Positions 1 to 8,619 of a DNA stretch of 64,000 bases are shown one piece after another. Both the position numbers and the translations under genes were made by a program. Every line of letters starts with the position of its first letter. Position 1 is the stretch's first letter. The DNA comes from Peptoniphilus_A hominis (GTDB lineage: Bacteria > Bacillota > Clostridia > Tissierellales > Peptoniphilaceae), in the NCBI RefSeq assembly GCF_040096015.1, contig NZ_JBBMFO010000001.1:124001-188000 (forward strand). The letters run 5' to 3'. Under the pieces are notes generated by a model, which did not search any database, was not told where the DNA came from, and saw nothing but the letters and a program-made list of their open reading frames with translations.

Positions 1-2
1 TT

Positions 3-518
3 GGCGCGGCACACACTCCAGGTGTTGAAGAAGAAGTTTTTAAAGAGCAAAATATTGAAGAATTAAATAAAATTCCGCCAAAATCTTTTGCTGGCAAGGT
101 CATACCTTGGTTAATACCAATTTTAATTGTAGTTTTAATTGGACTTGGCTTTAAGCAAAGCATGAATACAGGAATGGCGCAAATAAAGTCATGGTTTTTA
201 TTTAATTCTGTTCTCGCGGCTCTCTTAACGGCTCTATGTCTTCCTCATCCACTTAGTATTTTGACAGCTTTTGTTGCAGCTCCTTTTACATCTATAAACC
301 CAATGCTTGCTTGTGGTTGGTTTGCAGGTCTTGTAGAAGCAAGCTTAAAAAAACCTACAGTTGAGGATGTAAATAATATTCCTGAAGATATTTTTAGTAT
401 AAAAGCTTGGATTCACAATAAATTTTTGAAGGCTCTTTTAGTGGTAATACTGGCAAATATTGGCTCATCAATTGGAACAATAATTGCTGGAAGTAAAATA
501 ATACAAAGTTTATTCTAA
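3..518 (+). CDS. TraB/PrgY family membrane protein, C-terminal part
   Basis: The reading frame is open from the first bases of the window, so this is the 3' part of a longer gene. The residues include an HTPG motif near the window edge, hydrophobic segments, and an APFTSINP...GWFAGLVEA block typical of the C-terminal membrane half of TraB/PrgY proteins, a family named for enterococcal pheromone shutdown whose general bacterial role is unclear. The ATG at 162 is internal, not a start. The gene ends just before a strong hairpin that separates it from the convergent exporter genes. The family call is fairly sure; the function is not. Confidence 0.8.
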   Translation, partial: GAAHTPGVEEEVFKEQNIEELNKIPPKSFAGKVIPWLIPILIVVLIGLGFKQSMNTGMAQIKSWFLFNSVLAALLTALCLPHPLSILTAFVAAPFTSINPMLACGWFAGLVEASLKKPTVEDVNNIPEDIFSIKAWIHNKFLKALLVVILANIGSSIGTIIAGSKIIQSLF

Positions 519-531
519 AGGCAAAAAAATT

Positions 532-566
532 AAGGTAATGGAAAAATTTATCCATTACCTTTTTTA
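532..566. terminator. Bidirectional intrinsic terminator
   Basis: An 11-bp perfect stem (AAGGTAATGGA with TCCATTACCTT) is followed by a T-run on the plus strand and, read the other way, by a T-rich tract on the minus strand. It lies between convergent genes. The loop contains the stop codon of the leftward exporter gene, so the left arm lies just past that gene and the right arm covers its last codons. Confidence 0.85.
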
Positions 567-1009
567 TTTGCCTTAATTTTTCTTGAAGATTCTTTAATTA
601 TTCTAACTAAACCTTGAGATAAGACTATGCCGAGGGCAAGTGCAGATGTAGTTAAAGTTGTTTTAATGACTTGTTCTCGCATTAAAATATAATTTGATTC
701 TATAAAATAATACATAATATAATACATTCCTGCTCCTGGTACAAGTGGTACTAGGCAAGGAAGTGTAAATACTGTGGCGGGTTTTTTAAACTTAATAGCA
801 AAAGTTTCAGAAAAAATTCCTATGAGAAAAGATGAAATCAAGTAAGAAATCATATAGTTCTCACTAAAACTAAATAAATATTCGTAAATTATCCATATAA
901 AACCGCTTAGGGCTGATGTAATGATCCTAACTTTTTTTGGAAGTTTAAAATAAATAGTAAAGCCATAGGTAGCAAAGGCTGATAAGAAAAATTGTGAGAG
1001 CATCTTCAT
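548..1009 (-). CDS. Threonine/serine exporter family, small subunit (ThrE C-half, DUF3815/YjjB-like)
   Basis: A 153-residue protein with about four hydrophobic segments and the conserved PCLVPLVPGAGMYY stretch of the C-terminal half of ThrE-type exporters. In many Firmicutes ThrE is split into this small protein and a larger DUF1212 partner; the partner is directly upstream and overlaps by four bases (ATGA), which implies translational coupling and a two-subunit membrane complex. The likely substrates are threonine, serine or, in some bacteria, dicarboxylates. The family call is confident; the substrate is inferred. Confidence 0.85.
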   Translation of the reverse strand: MKMLSQFFLSAFATYGFTIYFKLPKKVRIITSALSGFIWIIYEYLFSFSENYMISYLISSFLIGIFSETFAIKFKKPATVFTLPCLVPLVPGAGMYYIMYYFIESNYILMREQVIKTTLTTSALALGIVLSQGLVRIIKESSRKIKANKKGNG

Positions 1010-1785
1010 AGTATAAACCTCATAATTTTTAAGCCAACGCCAACGCCAAAGGCTATGGCAAGTGCAATAAAGAAGGCTTTAATCATAGTAATGGCACCTG
1101 TTATAAATTCGCCGCTCATTATGTCTCTCACAGAGTTTGTTATGGCAACACCAGGAACCAAAAGCATTATTACTCCAATGATTATGTTGTCAATGTTTGA
1201 GCCAAAACCAAAGTGTACACAGATAATTGCTAGGACTGATGTAATAAAGGCGCAAATAATATTATTTATGAAAAAAGAAAGTTTAAAGTAGCTAAGTTTT
1301 TCAAGAACTATGGGGATTAAGATGCCAATAAGAAAACTAGCCAAGAAGTCCTTTAAGTCGCCTCCAAATAAAAGTGTGAAGAAGGAGGAAGCAATGCCTC
1401 CAGAAAAATATATTTTCTTTGGATTTTCTTCAGCTGCATCAATTTCAAAAAGTCTTTCATAGCCTTCCTTTATGGAAAGATCTCGTGAGACAAATTCTCT
1501 TGAAAAAGAATTTACGCAGTCGATTTTATATAAATTTGTATCTGAAATTGTAATTTTTCTAAAATTGCTAAGAGTTTCACCCTCAAACTCCATTGAAATA
1601 AAAATTGCAGAGGGTAGAGCATAGGCTGAAACATTAGAAATATTAGAGACCGACTTACAAATCCTTTCGATTGTATCTTCTGCCCTATAAGATTCTGCTC
1701 CATTTTGAATTAATAAAGCGCCAGTGAATAAGGATAGATTCATTAAATCTTTAGCATCTTTTATATTGTTTATAACTTTCGCCAT
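1006..1785 (-). CDS. Threonine/serine exporter family, large subunit (ThrE N-half, DUF1212/YjjP-like)
   Basis: A 259-residue protein. It has a soluble N-terminal part with the LLIQNGAESYRAEDTIERIC motif typical of DUF1212, then about five membrane segments in the second half, including LLVPGVAITNSVRDIMSGE. This is the N-terminal half of ThrE-type exporters. It precedes and overlaps the small subunit gene. A leftward promoter (TTGAGA, 17 bp, TATAAT) lies immediately upstream. Confidence 0.87.
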   Translation of the reverse strand: MAKVINNIKDAKDLMNLSLFTGALLIQNGAESYRAEDTIERICKSVSNISNVSAYALPSAIFISMEFEGETLSNFRKITISDTNLYKIDCVNSFSREFVSRDLSIKEGYERLFEIDAAEENPKKIYFSGGIASSFFTLLFGGDLKDFLASFLIGILIPIVLEKLSYFKLSFFINNIICAFITSVLAIICVHFGFGSNIDNIIIGVIMLLVPGVAITNSVRDIMSGEFITGAITMIKAFFIALAIAFGVGVGLKIMRFIL

Positions 1786-1800
1786 TTTATCACCAAGCTA

Positions 1801-1829
1801 ATTATACTATGGAGTTTTTTTATTCTCAA
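1801..1829 (-). promoter_or_regulatory. Sigma-A promoter for the split exporter
   Basis: On the minus strand TTGAGA (1824-1829) and TATAAT (1801-1806) are separated by 17 bp, immediately upstream of the large exporter subunit. Confidence 0.6.
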
Positions 1830-1843
1830 TTGTAAATAGTAAA

Positions 1844-1872
1844 TTGAATCTAATAATTTAATTTGTTATAAT
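1844..1872 (+). promoter_or_regulatory. Sigma-A promoter for der-plsY-gpsA
   Basis: TTGAAT (1844-1849) and TATAAT (1867-1872) are 17 bp apart, followed by an AGGGGTGAT ribosome site and the der start. It is divergent from the exporter promoter. Confidence 0.65.
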
Positions 1873-1893
1873 TACTTAGATAGGGGTGATTAT

Positions 1894-3234
1894 ATGGAAA
1901 TGCCCATAGTTTCAATAATTGGCAGACCAAATGTAGGCAAATCTACTTTATTTAACAAAATAGTAGGAAGAAAAGTTTCTATAACTGAAGATACTCCAGG
2001 TGTAACTAGAGATAGAATATATCAACCTGCATCTTGGCTTAATTATAAATTTTTACTTGTGGATACAGGTGGACTTGATCTAAAGGACGAAGACATATTT
2101 ATGTCTAGCATCAAGGCACAAATCGATATGGCACTAGAAACTTCTGATGTTGTAATATTTTTAGTAGATGGTGCTGAGGGTTTAAATCCAACAGATGTAG
2201 AAATTTCACAATTTCTCAGAAAAACAAAAACTAAAGTTGTTTTAGCTGTTAATAAATACGATTCAAAAATAACAAAGGAAAATATTTTTGATTTTTATGA
2301 ATTAGGTTTAGGAAATCCCATTGGCATAAGTGCTGAACAAGGCACTGGTGTAGGTGACCTACTTGACGAAGTTGTTAGTGATTTTACACCAGTAGATGAT
2401 ATAGAAGATGATGATCTTATAAGGGTTACCTTAATAGGCAAACCAAATGTTGGCAAGTCCTCTCTTCTAAATTATTTAACTGGAGAAAACAGGTCTATAG
2501 TTACGGATATTCCTGGCACTACAAGAGATTCAATTGACTCTTTAATTAAATACAAGGACAATGAATATGTTTTTGTTGACACTGCTGGACTTAGAAAAAA
2601 GAAAAAAATTGTACCAGGTGTTGAGAGGTATTCAGTGATAAGAACTCTTACTGCAATTGAAAGATCAAATGTCTGTGTACTTATGATTGATGCGCTAGAA
2701 GGTGTAACTGAACAAGATTCTAAAATTGTTGGATATGCTCATGACAATAATAAGGCAATTATTATTGCAGTGAATAAGTGGGATGCTCTTGAAAAAGAAA
2801 CAAAGACTATGAAAAATTTTGAAAAGGAAATAAGAAATCAGCTTCCCTTCGTCTTATATGCTCCAATAATATTTATATCAGCTAAAACCGGTCAAAGAGT
2901 AAATGAATTTTTAGATTTAATTGAAGTGGTAAACAACAATTACAACCACAGAATTCAAACTGGTGTATTAAATGATATTTTAAATAGAGCAGTTCTCATG
3001 AATCAACCGCCATCAGATAAGGGCAAGAGAGGAAAGCTCTACTATGGATCTCAAGTAAGCGTTAGACCGCCAAAGTTTTTACTTTCTGTTAATGATAAAG
3101 AATTATTCCACTTCTCCTATTTGAGATATATTGAAAATCAAATTAGAGATACCTATTCCTTTGATGGCACTCCAATAATATTGGAGTTGAAAAACAGAGT
3201 TAGTCCAAGAGCTGACAAAGGACCAAGAAGATGA
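1894..3234 (+). CDS. der: Ribosome biogenesis GTPase Der (EngA)
   Basis: A 446-residue protein with two tandem GTPase domains and a C-terminal KH-like domain, the full architecture of Der. Domain 1 shows GRPNVGKST, DTPGVTRD, DTGGL and NKYD; domain 2 shows GKPNVGKSS, DIPGTTRD, DTAGL and NKWD. Der acts in 50S subunit assembly. Length and motifs are complete. It overlaps plsY by four bases, making a der-plsY-gpsA operon. Either of the two early ATG codons could be the start; the first is better placed behind the ribosome site. Confidence 0.97.
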   Translation: MEMPIVSIIGRPNVGKSTLFNKIVGRKVSITEDTPGVTRDRIYQPASWLNYKFLLVDTGGLDLKDEDIFMSSIKAQIDMALETSDVVIFLVDGAEGLNPTDVEISQFLRKTKTKVVLAVNKYDSKITKENIFDFYELGLGNPIGISAEQGTGVGDLLDEVVSDFTPVDDIEDDDLIRVTLIGKPNVGKSSLLNYLTGENRSIVTDIPGTTRDSIDSLIKYKDNEYVFVDTAGLRKKKKIVPGVERYSVIRTLTAIERSNVCVLMIDALEGVTEQDSKIVGYAHDNNKAIIIAVNKWDALEKETKTMKNFEKEIRNQLPFVLYAPIIFISAKTGQRVNEFLDLIEVVNNNYNHRIQTGVLNDILNRAVLMNQPPSDKGKRGKLYYGSQVSVRPPKFLLSVNDKELFHFSYLRYIENQIRDTYSFDGTPIILELKNRVSPRADKGPRR

Positions 3235-3821
3235 ATTATTTCCTAGTTTTAATTATATCTTATTTGATTGGAACAATTTCTGGTTCCTATATTATAGGAG
3301 AATTATTTTTAAATAAAGATATTAGAAAATATGGTTCAGGCAACGCTGGCACGACTAATGCCATGAGAGTTCTTGGTAAAAAGGCAGGTGTTACAACCTT
3401 TGTTATTGATTTTTTAAAGGGAGTAGCAGTAACTTATATAATTGGGAAATTTTTCGGGAGAAACCTTGTTCCACTGGGAATACTTGGAGCTGTAATTGGC
3501 CACGATTTTCCCTTCTACATGAATTTTAGAGGTGGAAAGGGAGTTGCTACAACTCTAGGCGCCTTAGCTCTTTTTAATTTTCCCCTTACCTTAATATGTT
3601 ATATTGTATGGGTGCTTGGAACTCTTCTAACAAAAATAGTTTCTGTTGGTTCAATTTTATTTTTCATTTCAATTATTATTGTCTATACTTTTATGTCAGA
3701 CCTAACTACTTATAATATAATTCTAATTAATCTTATTGCTTTAATAGGAATAATAAGACATAAGGATAACATCAAGAGATTAATAGCCGGAAATGAAAAT
3801 AAAATAGGAGGTAGGAAATGA
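3231..3821 (+). CDS. plsY: Acyl-phosphate:glycerol-3-phosphate acyltransferase PlsY
   Basis: A 196-residue integral membrane protein with the PlsY signatures GSGNAGTTNAMR, GHDFPFYMNFRGGKGVATT and a final IRHKDNIKRL region. It acylates the sn-1 position of glycerol-3-phosphate with acyl-phosphate, the first step of phospholipid synthesis. It overlaps der and gpsA by four bases each; gpsA makes its substrate, so the cluster is functionally coherent. Confidence 0.96.
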   Translation: MNYFLVLIISYLIGTISGSYIIGELFLNKDIRKYGSGNAGTTNAMRVLGKKAGVTTFVIDFLKGVAVTYIIGKFFGRNLVPLGILGAVIGHDFPFYMNFRGGKGVATTLGALALFNFPLTLICYIVWVLGTLLTKIVSVGSILFFISIIIVYTFMSDLTTYNIILINLIALIGIIRHKDNIKRLIAGNENKIGGRK

Positions 3822-4825
3822 ATATTACACTATGTGGTGGTGGAAGCTGGGGTACTGCCATTGCTAGGCTTTTATCAAATAAAGGGCATAAGGTAAATTT
3901 TTATATTAGAAATAAATCTGTAATTGATGATATAAAGAAAAATAAAGAAAATTCAAAATATCTTCCAGGAGCAAAATTTAAAAATGAAATCAACCTTACT
4001 AATGATTTAGATAGCGTTCTTGAAGATATTGATGTTTTTGTTATTGCAGTGCCAACTTCTAGCACTAGAGAAATTTTAGAAAGAATTAAGGGCAAGATTT
4101 CAAAGGAGACAATTATTGTCAACTTATCAAAGGGATTTGAACTTGAAACTCTCGATAGAATTTCAGAAATTTCATCAGAAATTTTAAAGGACAATCCCTT
4201 TGTAGCTCTTTCTGGACCATCTCACGCTGAAGAAGTAGGAAAGGATATTCCAACAACTCTTGTAGCTTCTTCTCTAGATACAAGGGCTGCAGTAACTATT
4301 CAGCACGAATTTTCTACTTCAATTTTTAGAATTTACACAAATCCCGATTTAATCGGGGTTGAAATAGGTGGAGCTTTAAAAAATATTATTGCTCTTGCTG
4401 CAGGTATGAATGATGGTCTAGGTTATGGAGATAACTCAAAGGCAGCACTAATGACTCGTGGAATTTATGAAATGAGTAAACTAGGTATTGTAATGGGTGC
4501 AAACCCACACACCTTCAATGGACTATCTGGCATTGGTGACTTAATAGTAACCTGCACAAGTATGCACTCTAGAAATAGAAGAGCAGGAATATTAATTGGT
4601 CAAGGTAAATCAATGGAAGAAGCTTGCAAGGAAGTGGGTCAAGTAGTTGAGGGAGTTAAGACTGTTAAGTCTGCTTATAAACTTTCTCAACTTAAAAACA
4701 TAGAAATGCCAATAACAAATGCACTTTACCAAGTTTTATATGAAGGTTACGATCCAAATAAAGCTGTGTATGATTTAATGACTAGAAAAAATAAGGACGA
4801 AATAGAGCAAATCTTCTTCGAATAA
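3818..4825 (+). CDS. gpsA: Glycerol-3-phosphate dehydrogenase [NAD(P)+]
   Basis: A 335-residue protein. The N-terminal Rossmann fold begins with GGGSWGTAIARLL; the substrate domain has ALSGPSHAEEV, GGALKNIIALAAG and GLSGIGDLIVTC. It reduces dihydroxyacetone phosphate to glycerol-3-phosphate, the PlsY substrate. A good ribosome site (GGAGGTAGG) precedes the ATG, which overlaps the plsY stop. Confidence 0.96.
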   Translation: MNITLCGGGSWGTAIARLLSNKGHKVNFYIRNKSVIDDIKKNKENSKYLPGAKFKNEINLTNDLDSVLEDIDVFVIAVPTSSTREILERIKGKISKETIIVNLSKGFELETLDRISEISSEILKDNPFVALSGPSHAEEVGKDIPTTLVASSLDTRAAVTIQHEFSTSIFRIYTNPDLIGVEIGGALKNIIALAAGMNDGLGYGDNSKAALMTRGIYEMSKLGIVMGANPHTFNGLSGIGDLIVTCTSMHSRNRRAGILIGQGKSMEEACKEVGQVVEGVKTVKSAYKLSQLKNIEMPITNALYQVLYEGYDPNKAVYDLMTRKNKDEIEQIFFE

Positions 4826-4877
4826 TAACATATTGCAGGAGTTTGTGATATAATTATTTGATGAATAGGTGGTTTTT

Positions 4878-6125
4878 TTGAACAGTTTTTTTAAAAAAAA
4901 TAAATTTTTCAAGAGAAGGATACTGGCTCTTTTAATTTTTTTAATTTTAATTGTATTTTTTGCAAAATTAATAAGAGGAAGTAGAGTAAATAATTATAAA
5001 ACAATTTTTCCAACTTTGACCACTTTTGAAAAGGATATTGACACAAAAATTTACAATCTCTTTGATGAAAAATCTTATTTTTCAAAGGGAGATGGGATTG
5101 TAGTATTTCATGCCAGTGAAGGACAAAAGGTGCCTGTAGGATATGAAGTTGCAAATTTAAATTTAATGGAAGATGTATCCTCTTTAAAGGATGAACTAAA
5201 TAAAGTTAAGGCTGCAATAAAGATAAAAAAGGGAATTGAACCCGTAGAAAAAGAAAATTCTTTGAGTTTTACAAAAAATCTTCAAGAACAAATAAAAAAC
5301 AAAAATTATTCTGGGGTTTATTTTGATATAAATTCATCAGATGAAGCTTCTCAAGAAAACATTAATGAGGCTGAATTAAAGGAATATCTTGAACTATCAG
5401 AGGATACTCTTTTGCTTAAGAAAAGGGACTTAGAAGAAAAAATTTCTAAATTCAATTTTTCTTATCTTGCAGAATTTAGTGGTATAGTTACTTATAAAAT
5501 TGATGGCAATGAAGATTATTTTAAAATCGACAATTTAGATAAGTTTACTTATAAATATTTAAATAAAAACTACAACTTTAAAAGTTTGGAAATGGAAACC
5601 AAGGTAAAAAATGGAGATCCGCTTTTTAAAATAGTAAATAATTTAAATTGGAAAGTTGCCTGCACTATTAACAATGTCTCACAAATTTCAAATTATAATC
5701 TCGGGGATTCTGTTAAAATACAAATTCCAGAAATTGAAGATATTTATGGTATAGTGGAAAAAATAAATAAAGATAATAATCATGCCGTAATTATTGTTAG
5801 CCTAGATAGATATTTTGAAAATATGTATTCTAATAGGATACACGATGGCAAAATTATTGTAAATAAAACTAAGGGCTTTGAAATACCAAAGTCAACGCTT
5901 ATAGAAAGAGATAATCTTACTGGAGTATATGTACAGGAAATCAAGGGGCTTGTTAAATTTGTGCCAGTTGAAATAGTAAGTGAGACTAATGATTATGTCT
6001 TTATCAACAAGGGAAATAAAGAGTCTGTTATTAGCATTGGCGATAAAAGTTATAAAACTGTAACTGTTAATGACGCCATAGTAATAAATCCAAAAACTGT
6101 AGATGAGTCAAGAATCTTAAATTGA
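4878..6125 (+). CDS. HlyD-like membrane-anchored protein
   Basis: About 415 residues. A lysine/arginine-rich N-terminus is followed by one membrane segment (about residues 14-34), then a long extracytoplasmic region with a charged, probably coiled-coil section and a beta-rich C-terminal half resembling HlyD/RND adaptor barrel-sandwich folds. The frame is open from a GTG at 4869, but that codon sits inside the AGGTGG ribosome site, so TTG at 4878 is the better start. Similar proteins are encoded upstream of yggS-sepF in Clostridia. The exact role is unknown; no partner transporter is encoded nearby. Confidence 0.65.
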   Translation: MNSFFKKNKFFKRRILALLIFLILIVFFAKLIRGSRVNNYKTIFPTLTTFEKDIDTKIYNLFDEKSYFSKGDGIVVFHASEGQKVPVGYEVANLNLMEDVSSLKDELNKVKAAIKIKKGIEPVEKENSLSFTKNLQEQIKNKNYSGVYFDINSSDEASQENINEAELKEYLELSEDTLLLKKRDLEEKISKFNFSYLAEFSGIVTYKIDGNEDYFKIDNLDKFTYKYLNKNYNFKSLEMETKVKNGDPLFKIVNNLNWKVACTINNVSQISNYNLGDSVKIQIPEIEDIYGIVEKINKDNNHAVIIVSLDRYFENMYSNRIHDGKIIVNKTKGFEIPKSTLIERDNLTGVYVQEIKGLVKFVPVEIVSETNDYVFINKGNKESVISIGDKSYKTVTVNDAIVINPKTVDESRILN

Positions 6126-6134
6126 GGTGATATT

Positions 6135-6845
6135 TTGAATTTGGAAGACAATTTAAAAAAACTTTATGAAGATATAGAAATAGCAAAGGATAATTCTAAT
6201 TTTAAAAGAGATGTCAAACTAATTGCTGTATCAAAGACCCATCCAGTAGAAATGATAAAGGTTTTTAACCAACTTGGTGTCATGGATTTTGGCGAAAATA
6301 AGGTTCAAGAACTTGTTTCAAAGATAGAAGATAAAGAAATTGAAGAAAAGTTAAAAAATAATAAAATAAATTTTCATTTGATTGGCAATTTACAGACTAA
6401 TAAAGTAAAATATATTTATGACAAAGTAGAATTAATTCAATCTTTGGATAGAATAAAATTAGCTAAAGAAATTAATAAGAGAGCAGAAAAAGATGACATC
6501 AAAGTAAATTGTCTTGTGCAAATAAATATTGGCAATGAAGAGACTAAATCAGGAATAAAATATGAAGATACTGAAGATTTTATTTATGAGCTTTTAGATT
6601 ATAAAAATATTAATATTAAGGGGCTTATGGCTATTGCTCCAAATAGTCCTGATGAAAATTTGCTGAGAAAATTATTTGAGAAGATGAATATAATGTTTGA
6701 AAATATTGCATCTAAAAACTATGATGGGGTTGAGATGAAATATTTATCAATGGGGATGAGCCATGATTTTAAATTGGCAATCCAAGAAGGATCCAATATG
6801 ATCAGAGTTGGTTCTAAATTATTTGGAAATAGAAATTATAATTAG
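6135..6845 (+). CDS. yggS: PLP homeostasis protein YggS/YlmE
   Basis: A 236-residue single-domain alanine-racemase-like barrel. LIAVSKTHPVEMI carries the PLP-binding lysine; FHLIGNLQTNKVKY and MKYLSMGMSHDF are family motifs. It binds pyridoxal phosphate and affects amino acid pools. The start is TTG behind GAGGTGAT. Its place just before sepF is the usual one in Gram-positive division clusters. Confidence 0.93.
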   Translation: MNLEDNLKKLYEDIEIAKDNSNFKRDVKLIAVSKTHPVEMIKVFNQLGVMDFGENKVQELVSKIEDKEIEEKLKNNKINFHLIGNLQTNKVKYIYDKVELIQSLDRIKLAKEINKRAEKDDIKVNCLVQINIGNEETKSGIKYEDTEDFIYELLDYKNINIKGLMAIAPNSPDENLLRKLFEKMNIMFENIASKNYDGVEMKYLSMGMSHDFKLAIQEGSNMIRVGSKLFGNRNYN

Positions 6846-6854
6846 GAGGATATT

Positions 6855-7304
6855 ATGGCAGAAAAAACTATGGACAAACTAAAGAAAATCTTTGGCTTTG
6901 CAGATGAATATGAATACGAAGATTTTGACGAAGATTTTGAAGATGATGTAAAGGAAGCAGAGGTTGTAGAACCTACTTATGCACCAAAGAACATCACTCA
7001 TACTAAGGCTAAATCAAGAGTATCAACAAGCAATATGATTATTACAGTTCATGAACCACTTTCTTATGATGAATCACCACTTATAGTTGATGATTTAAGA
7101 GATTTTAAGGCAGTTGTTCTTAATTTTGAACAACTTGATGTTGATGTTAAGAGACAAATCTTTGATTTTGTAAGTGGAGCTCTTTACGCCCTTGATGGAA
7201 AGATGCAAAAAGTTAATAAAGACATTTTTATCTTGGCACCAAACAATGTTGAAATTGATGGATTAAAAGAGCAACTTAAGAACAACGGAATGTTTCCTTG
7301 GTAA
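6855..7304 (+). CDS. sepF: Cell division protein SepF
   Basis: A 149-residue protein with a short amphipathic N-terminus, an acidic linker (about residues 15-40) and a C-terminal SepF domain containing FKAVVLNFEQLD and RQIFDFVSGALYALDGKMQK. SepF anchors FtsZ to the membrane. The ribosome site is AGGAGG. The next gene starts inside its final codons. Confidence 0.93.
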   Translation: MAEKTMDKLKKIFGFADEYEYEDFDEDFEDDVKEAEVVEPTYAPKNITHTKAKSRVSTSNMIITVHEPLSYDESPLIVDDLRDFKAVVLNFEQLDVDVKRQIFDFVSGALYALDGKMQKVNKDIFILAPNNVEIDGLKEQLKNNGMFPW

Positions 7305-8080
7305 ATTTAAACAGAATAGATTTAATTAATCATATTAATAGGCCTGAGGAAAGGACTACTATAAGGAAAGTTATTGACAAAATGGAATCTGTAATGAAAA
7401 GTCATATTACCGAATCAACAGATTTTTTAAATCCTCATGAGATTAATTTGTCTATTTCCATTTTAAATAGGTTTAAAGATGAAATCTCCTATGAAATCCA
7501 TGGGGGCTACAATGACAGTGAATCCTGCATCATTTATATTTATCCTAGTTATAAATGTGAAAATGATGCAGACGATATTGTCTTATTTAAATTTGAATCT
7601 AATGAAAAAATTAAACATGGCGATGTACTAGGATCTATTTTAGGCCTAAGTATAGACAGACAAAAAATAGGTGATATTTTAATTGGAGAAAAATTCACTT
7701 ATTTTTTTGTTAAAAGAGAAATTGCAAACTTTATAGAAATAAACCTCACAAAAATATCTAAATATAATATTATCCTCAGCCGTGAAGATAAAATTTCTGA
7801 TCTCCCAAAAAAGGAATATGACTACAAAAAAATAGTTGTCTCTTCCTTTAGATTAGATAATTTAATCTCTAAGGTTTTTAATCTATCAAGATCAAAGGTT
7901 AAAAAGATGATAGATGGTGAACTTGTAAAAGTTAATTTTGCCAAGGAGACAAGAGCTCACTTTGAGCTTGAGGAAGGTGACTTGGTTTCCCTTAGAAAAT
8001 ATGGAAGATTTAGAATTTTTGAAGTTGAAGGAAGCACTAAGAGGGGCAATTTTGTCGTTTTAGTGAGATTAAATAAGTAA
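7298..8080 (+). CDS. S4-domain RNA-binding protein (YlmH-like)
   Basis: A 260-residue protein. Its last 75 residues form an S4 RNA-binding domain (SSFRLDNLISKVFNLSRSKV...), and the N-terminal part matches YlmH, which works in ribosome quality control in Firmicutes. The start is a TTG overlapping the sepF stop, with only a weak ribosome site, so translation is probably coupled to sepF. Confidence 0.85.
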   Translation: MVNLNRIDLINHINRPEERTTIRKVIDKMESVMKSHITESTDFLNPHEINLSISILNRFKDEISYEIHGGYNDSESCIIYIYPSYKCENDADDIVLFKFESNEKIKHGDVLGSILGLSIDRQKIGDILIGEKFTYFFVKREIANFIEINLTKISKYNIILSREDKISDLPKKEYDYKKIVVSSFRLDNLISKVFNLSRSKVKKMIDGELVKVNFAKETRAHFELEEGDLVSLRKYGRFRIFEVEGSTKRGNFVVLVRLNK

Positions 8081-8089
8081 GGAGATACT

Positions 8090-8545
8090 ATGTTCGTTGC
8101 TATTTTTAGCATTATTTTAATAATTATAGATCAGTTTACAAAATATTTGGTGGTTACAAATATTGCAAATGAAAATCCAGTTGTATTAATTGACAACTTT
8201 TTGAAACTCTATTACATAGAGAATAGAGGTGCAGCCTTTGGAATTTTACAAGGATTTAGATCTCTATTTACAGTTATAACTATCCTAGTTTTATTGTTTT
8301 TAATTGTATTTTTAATTAGAAATTATAATAAGGTTCCCTTTATTTATTTAGTTAGTTTCAGTCTTCTTATTGGAGGGACTATTGGAAACTTTATAGACAG
8401 AATTAGACTTCACTATGTTGTTGACTTCATTAGCATGAGGTTCTTTGGTCATGATTTTGCAATTTTTAATTTTGCCGATATGTTTATTGTTCTTGGAACA
8501 ATTTTAATTTCCATTGGAATAGTTCTTCACGACAATAAAAGGTGA
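8090..8545 (+). CDS. lspA: Lipoprotein signal peptidase (signal peptidase II)
   Basis: A 151-residue four-helix membrane protein. The catalytic aspartates lie in GGTIGNFIDRI and FNFADMF, with NRGAAFG between them, as in LspA. It cleaves prolipoproteins after lipid modification. The stop codon at 8543-8545 lies inside the prophage attachment core. Without the prophage, rluD would start four bases after this stop, so the two genes were one operon before integration. Confidence 0.95.
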   Translation: MFVAIFSIILIIIDQFTKYLVVTNIANENPVVLIDNFLKLYYIENRGAAFGILQGFRSLFTVITILVLLFLIVFLIRNYNKVPFIYLVSFSLLIGGTIGNFIDRIRLHYVVDFISMRFFGHDFAIFNFADMFIVLGTILISIGIVLHDNKR

Positions 8546-8552
8546 CTTATGT
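8536..8552. repeat. attL core, 17-bp direct repeat
   Basis: TAAAAGGTGACTTATGT is identical to 59194-59210; the bases on both sides differ. The core carries the lspA stop codon (8543-8545) and the ATG that starts rluD at the other end. Confidence 0.9.
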
Positions 8553-8596
8553 TTTTAAGGCTTAGAATCGCTTATTTTAAGCCTTTCTATTTTTAT

Positions 8597-8617
8597 CGTC
8601 AAAAATTGGTCAAAAAC
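8597..8617 (+). repeat. Probable integrase arm-type sites, left
   Basis: Two 10-mers, CGTCAAAAAT (8597-8606) and GGTCAAAAAC (8608-8617), lie between attL and the integrase stop. The same 10-mer is tandemly repeated near attR (59054-59083). Short repeats flanking a core at both ends are typical arm-binding sites for a tyrosine integrase N-domain. Confidence 0.6.
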
Positions 8618-8619
8618 AT

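Noticed and set aside
8549..8619. Short rluD-like remnant after attL
   Set aside because: Only the core ATG is shared; the sequence beyond diverges at once and is not coding.
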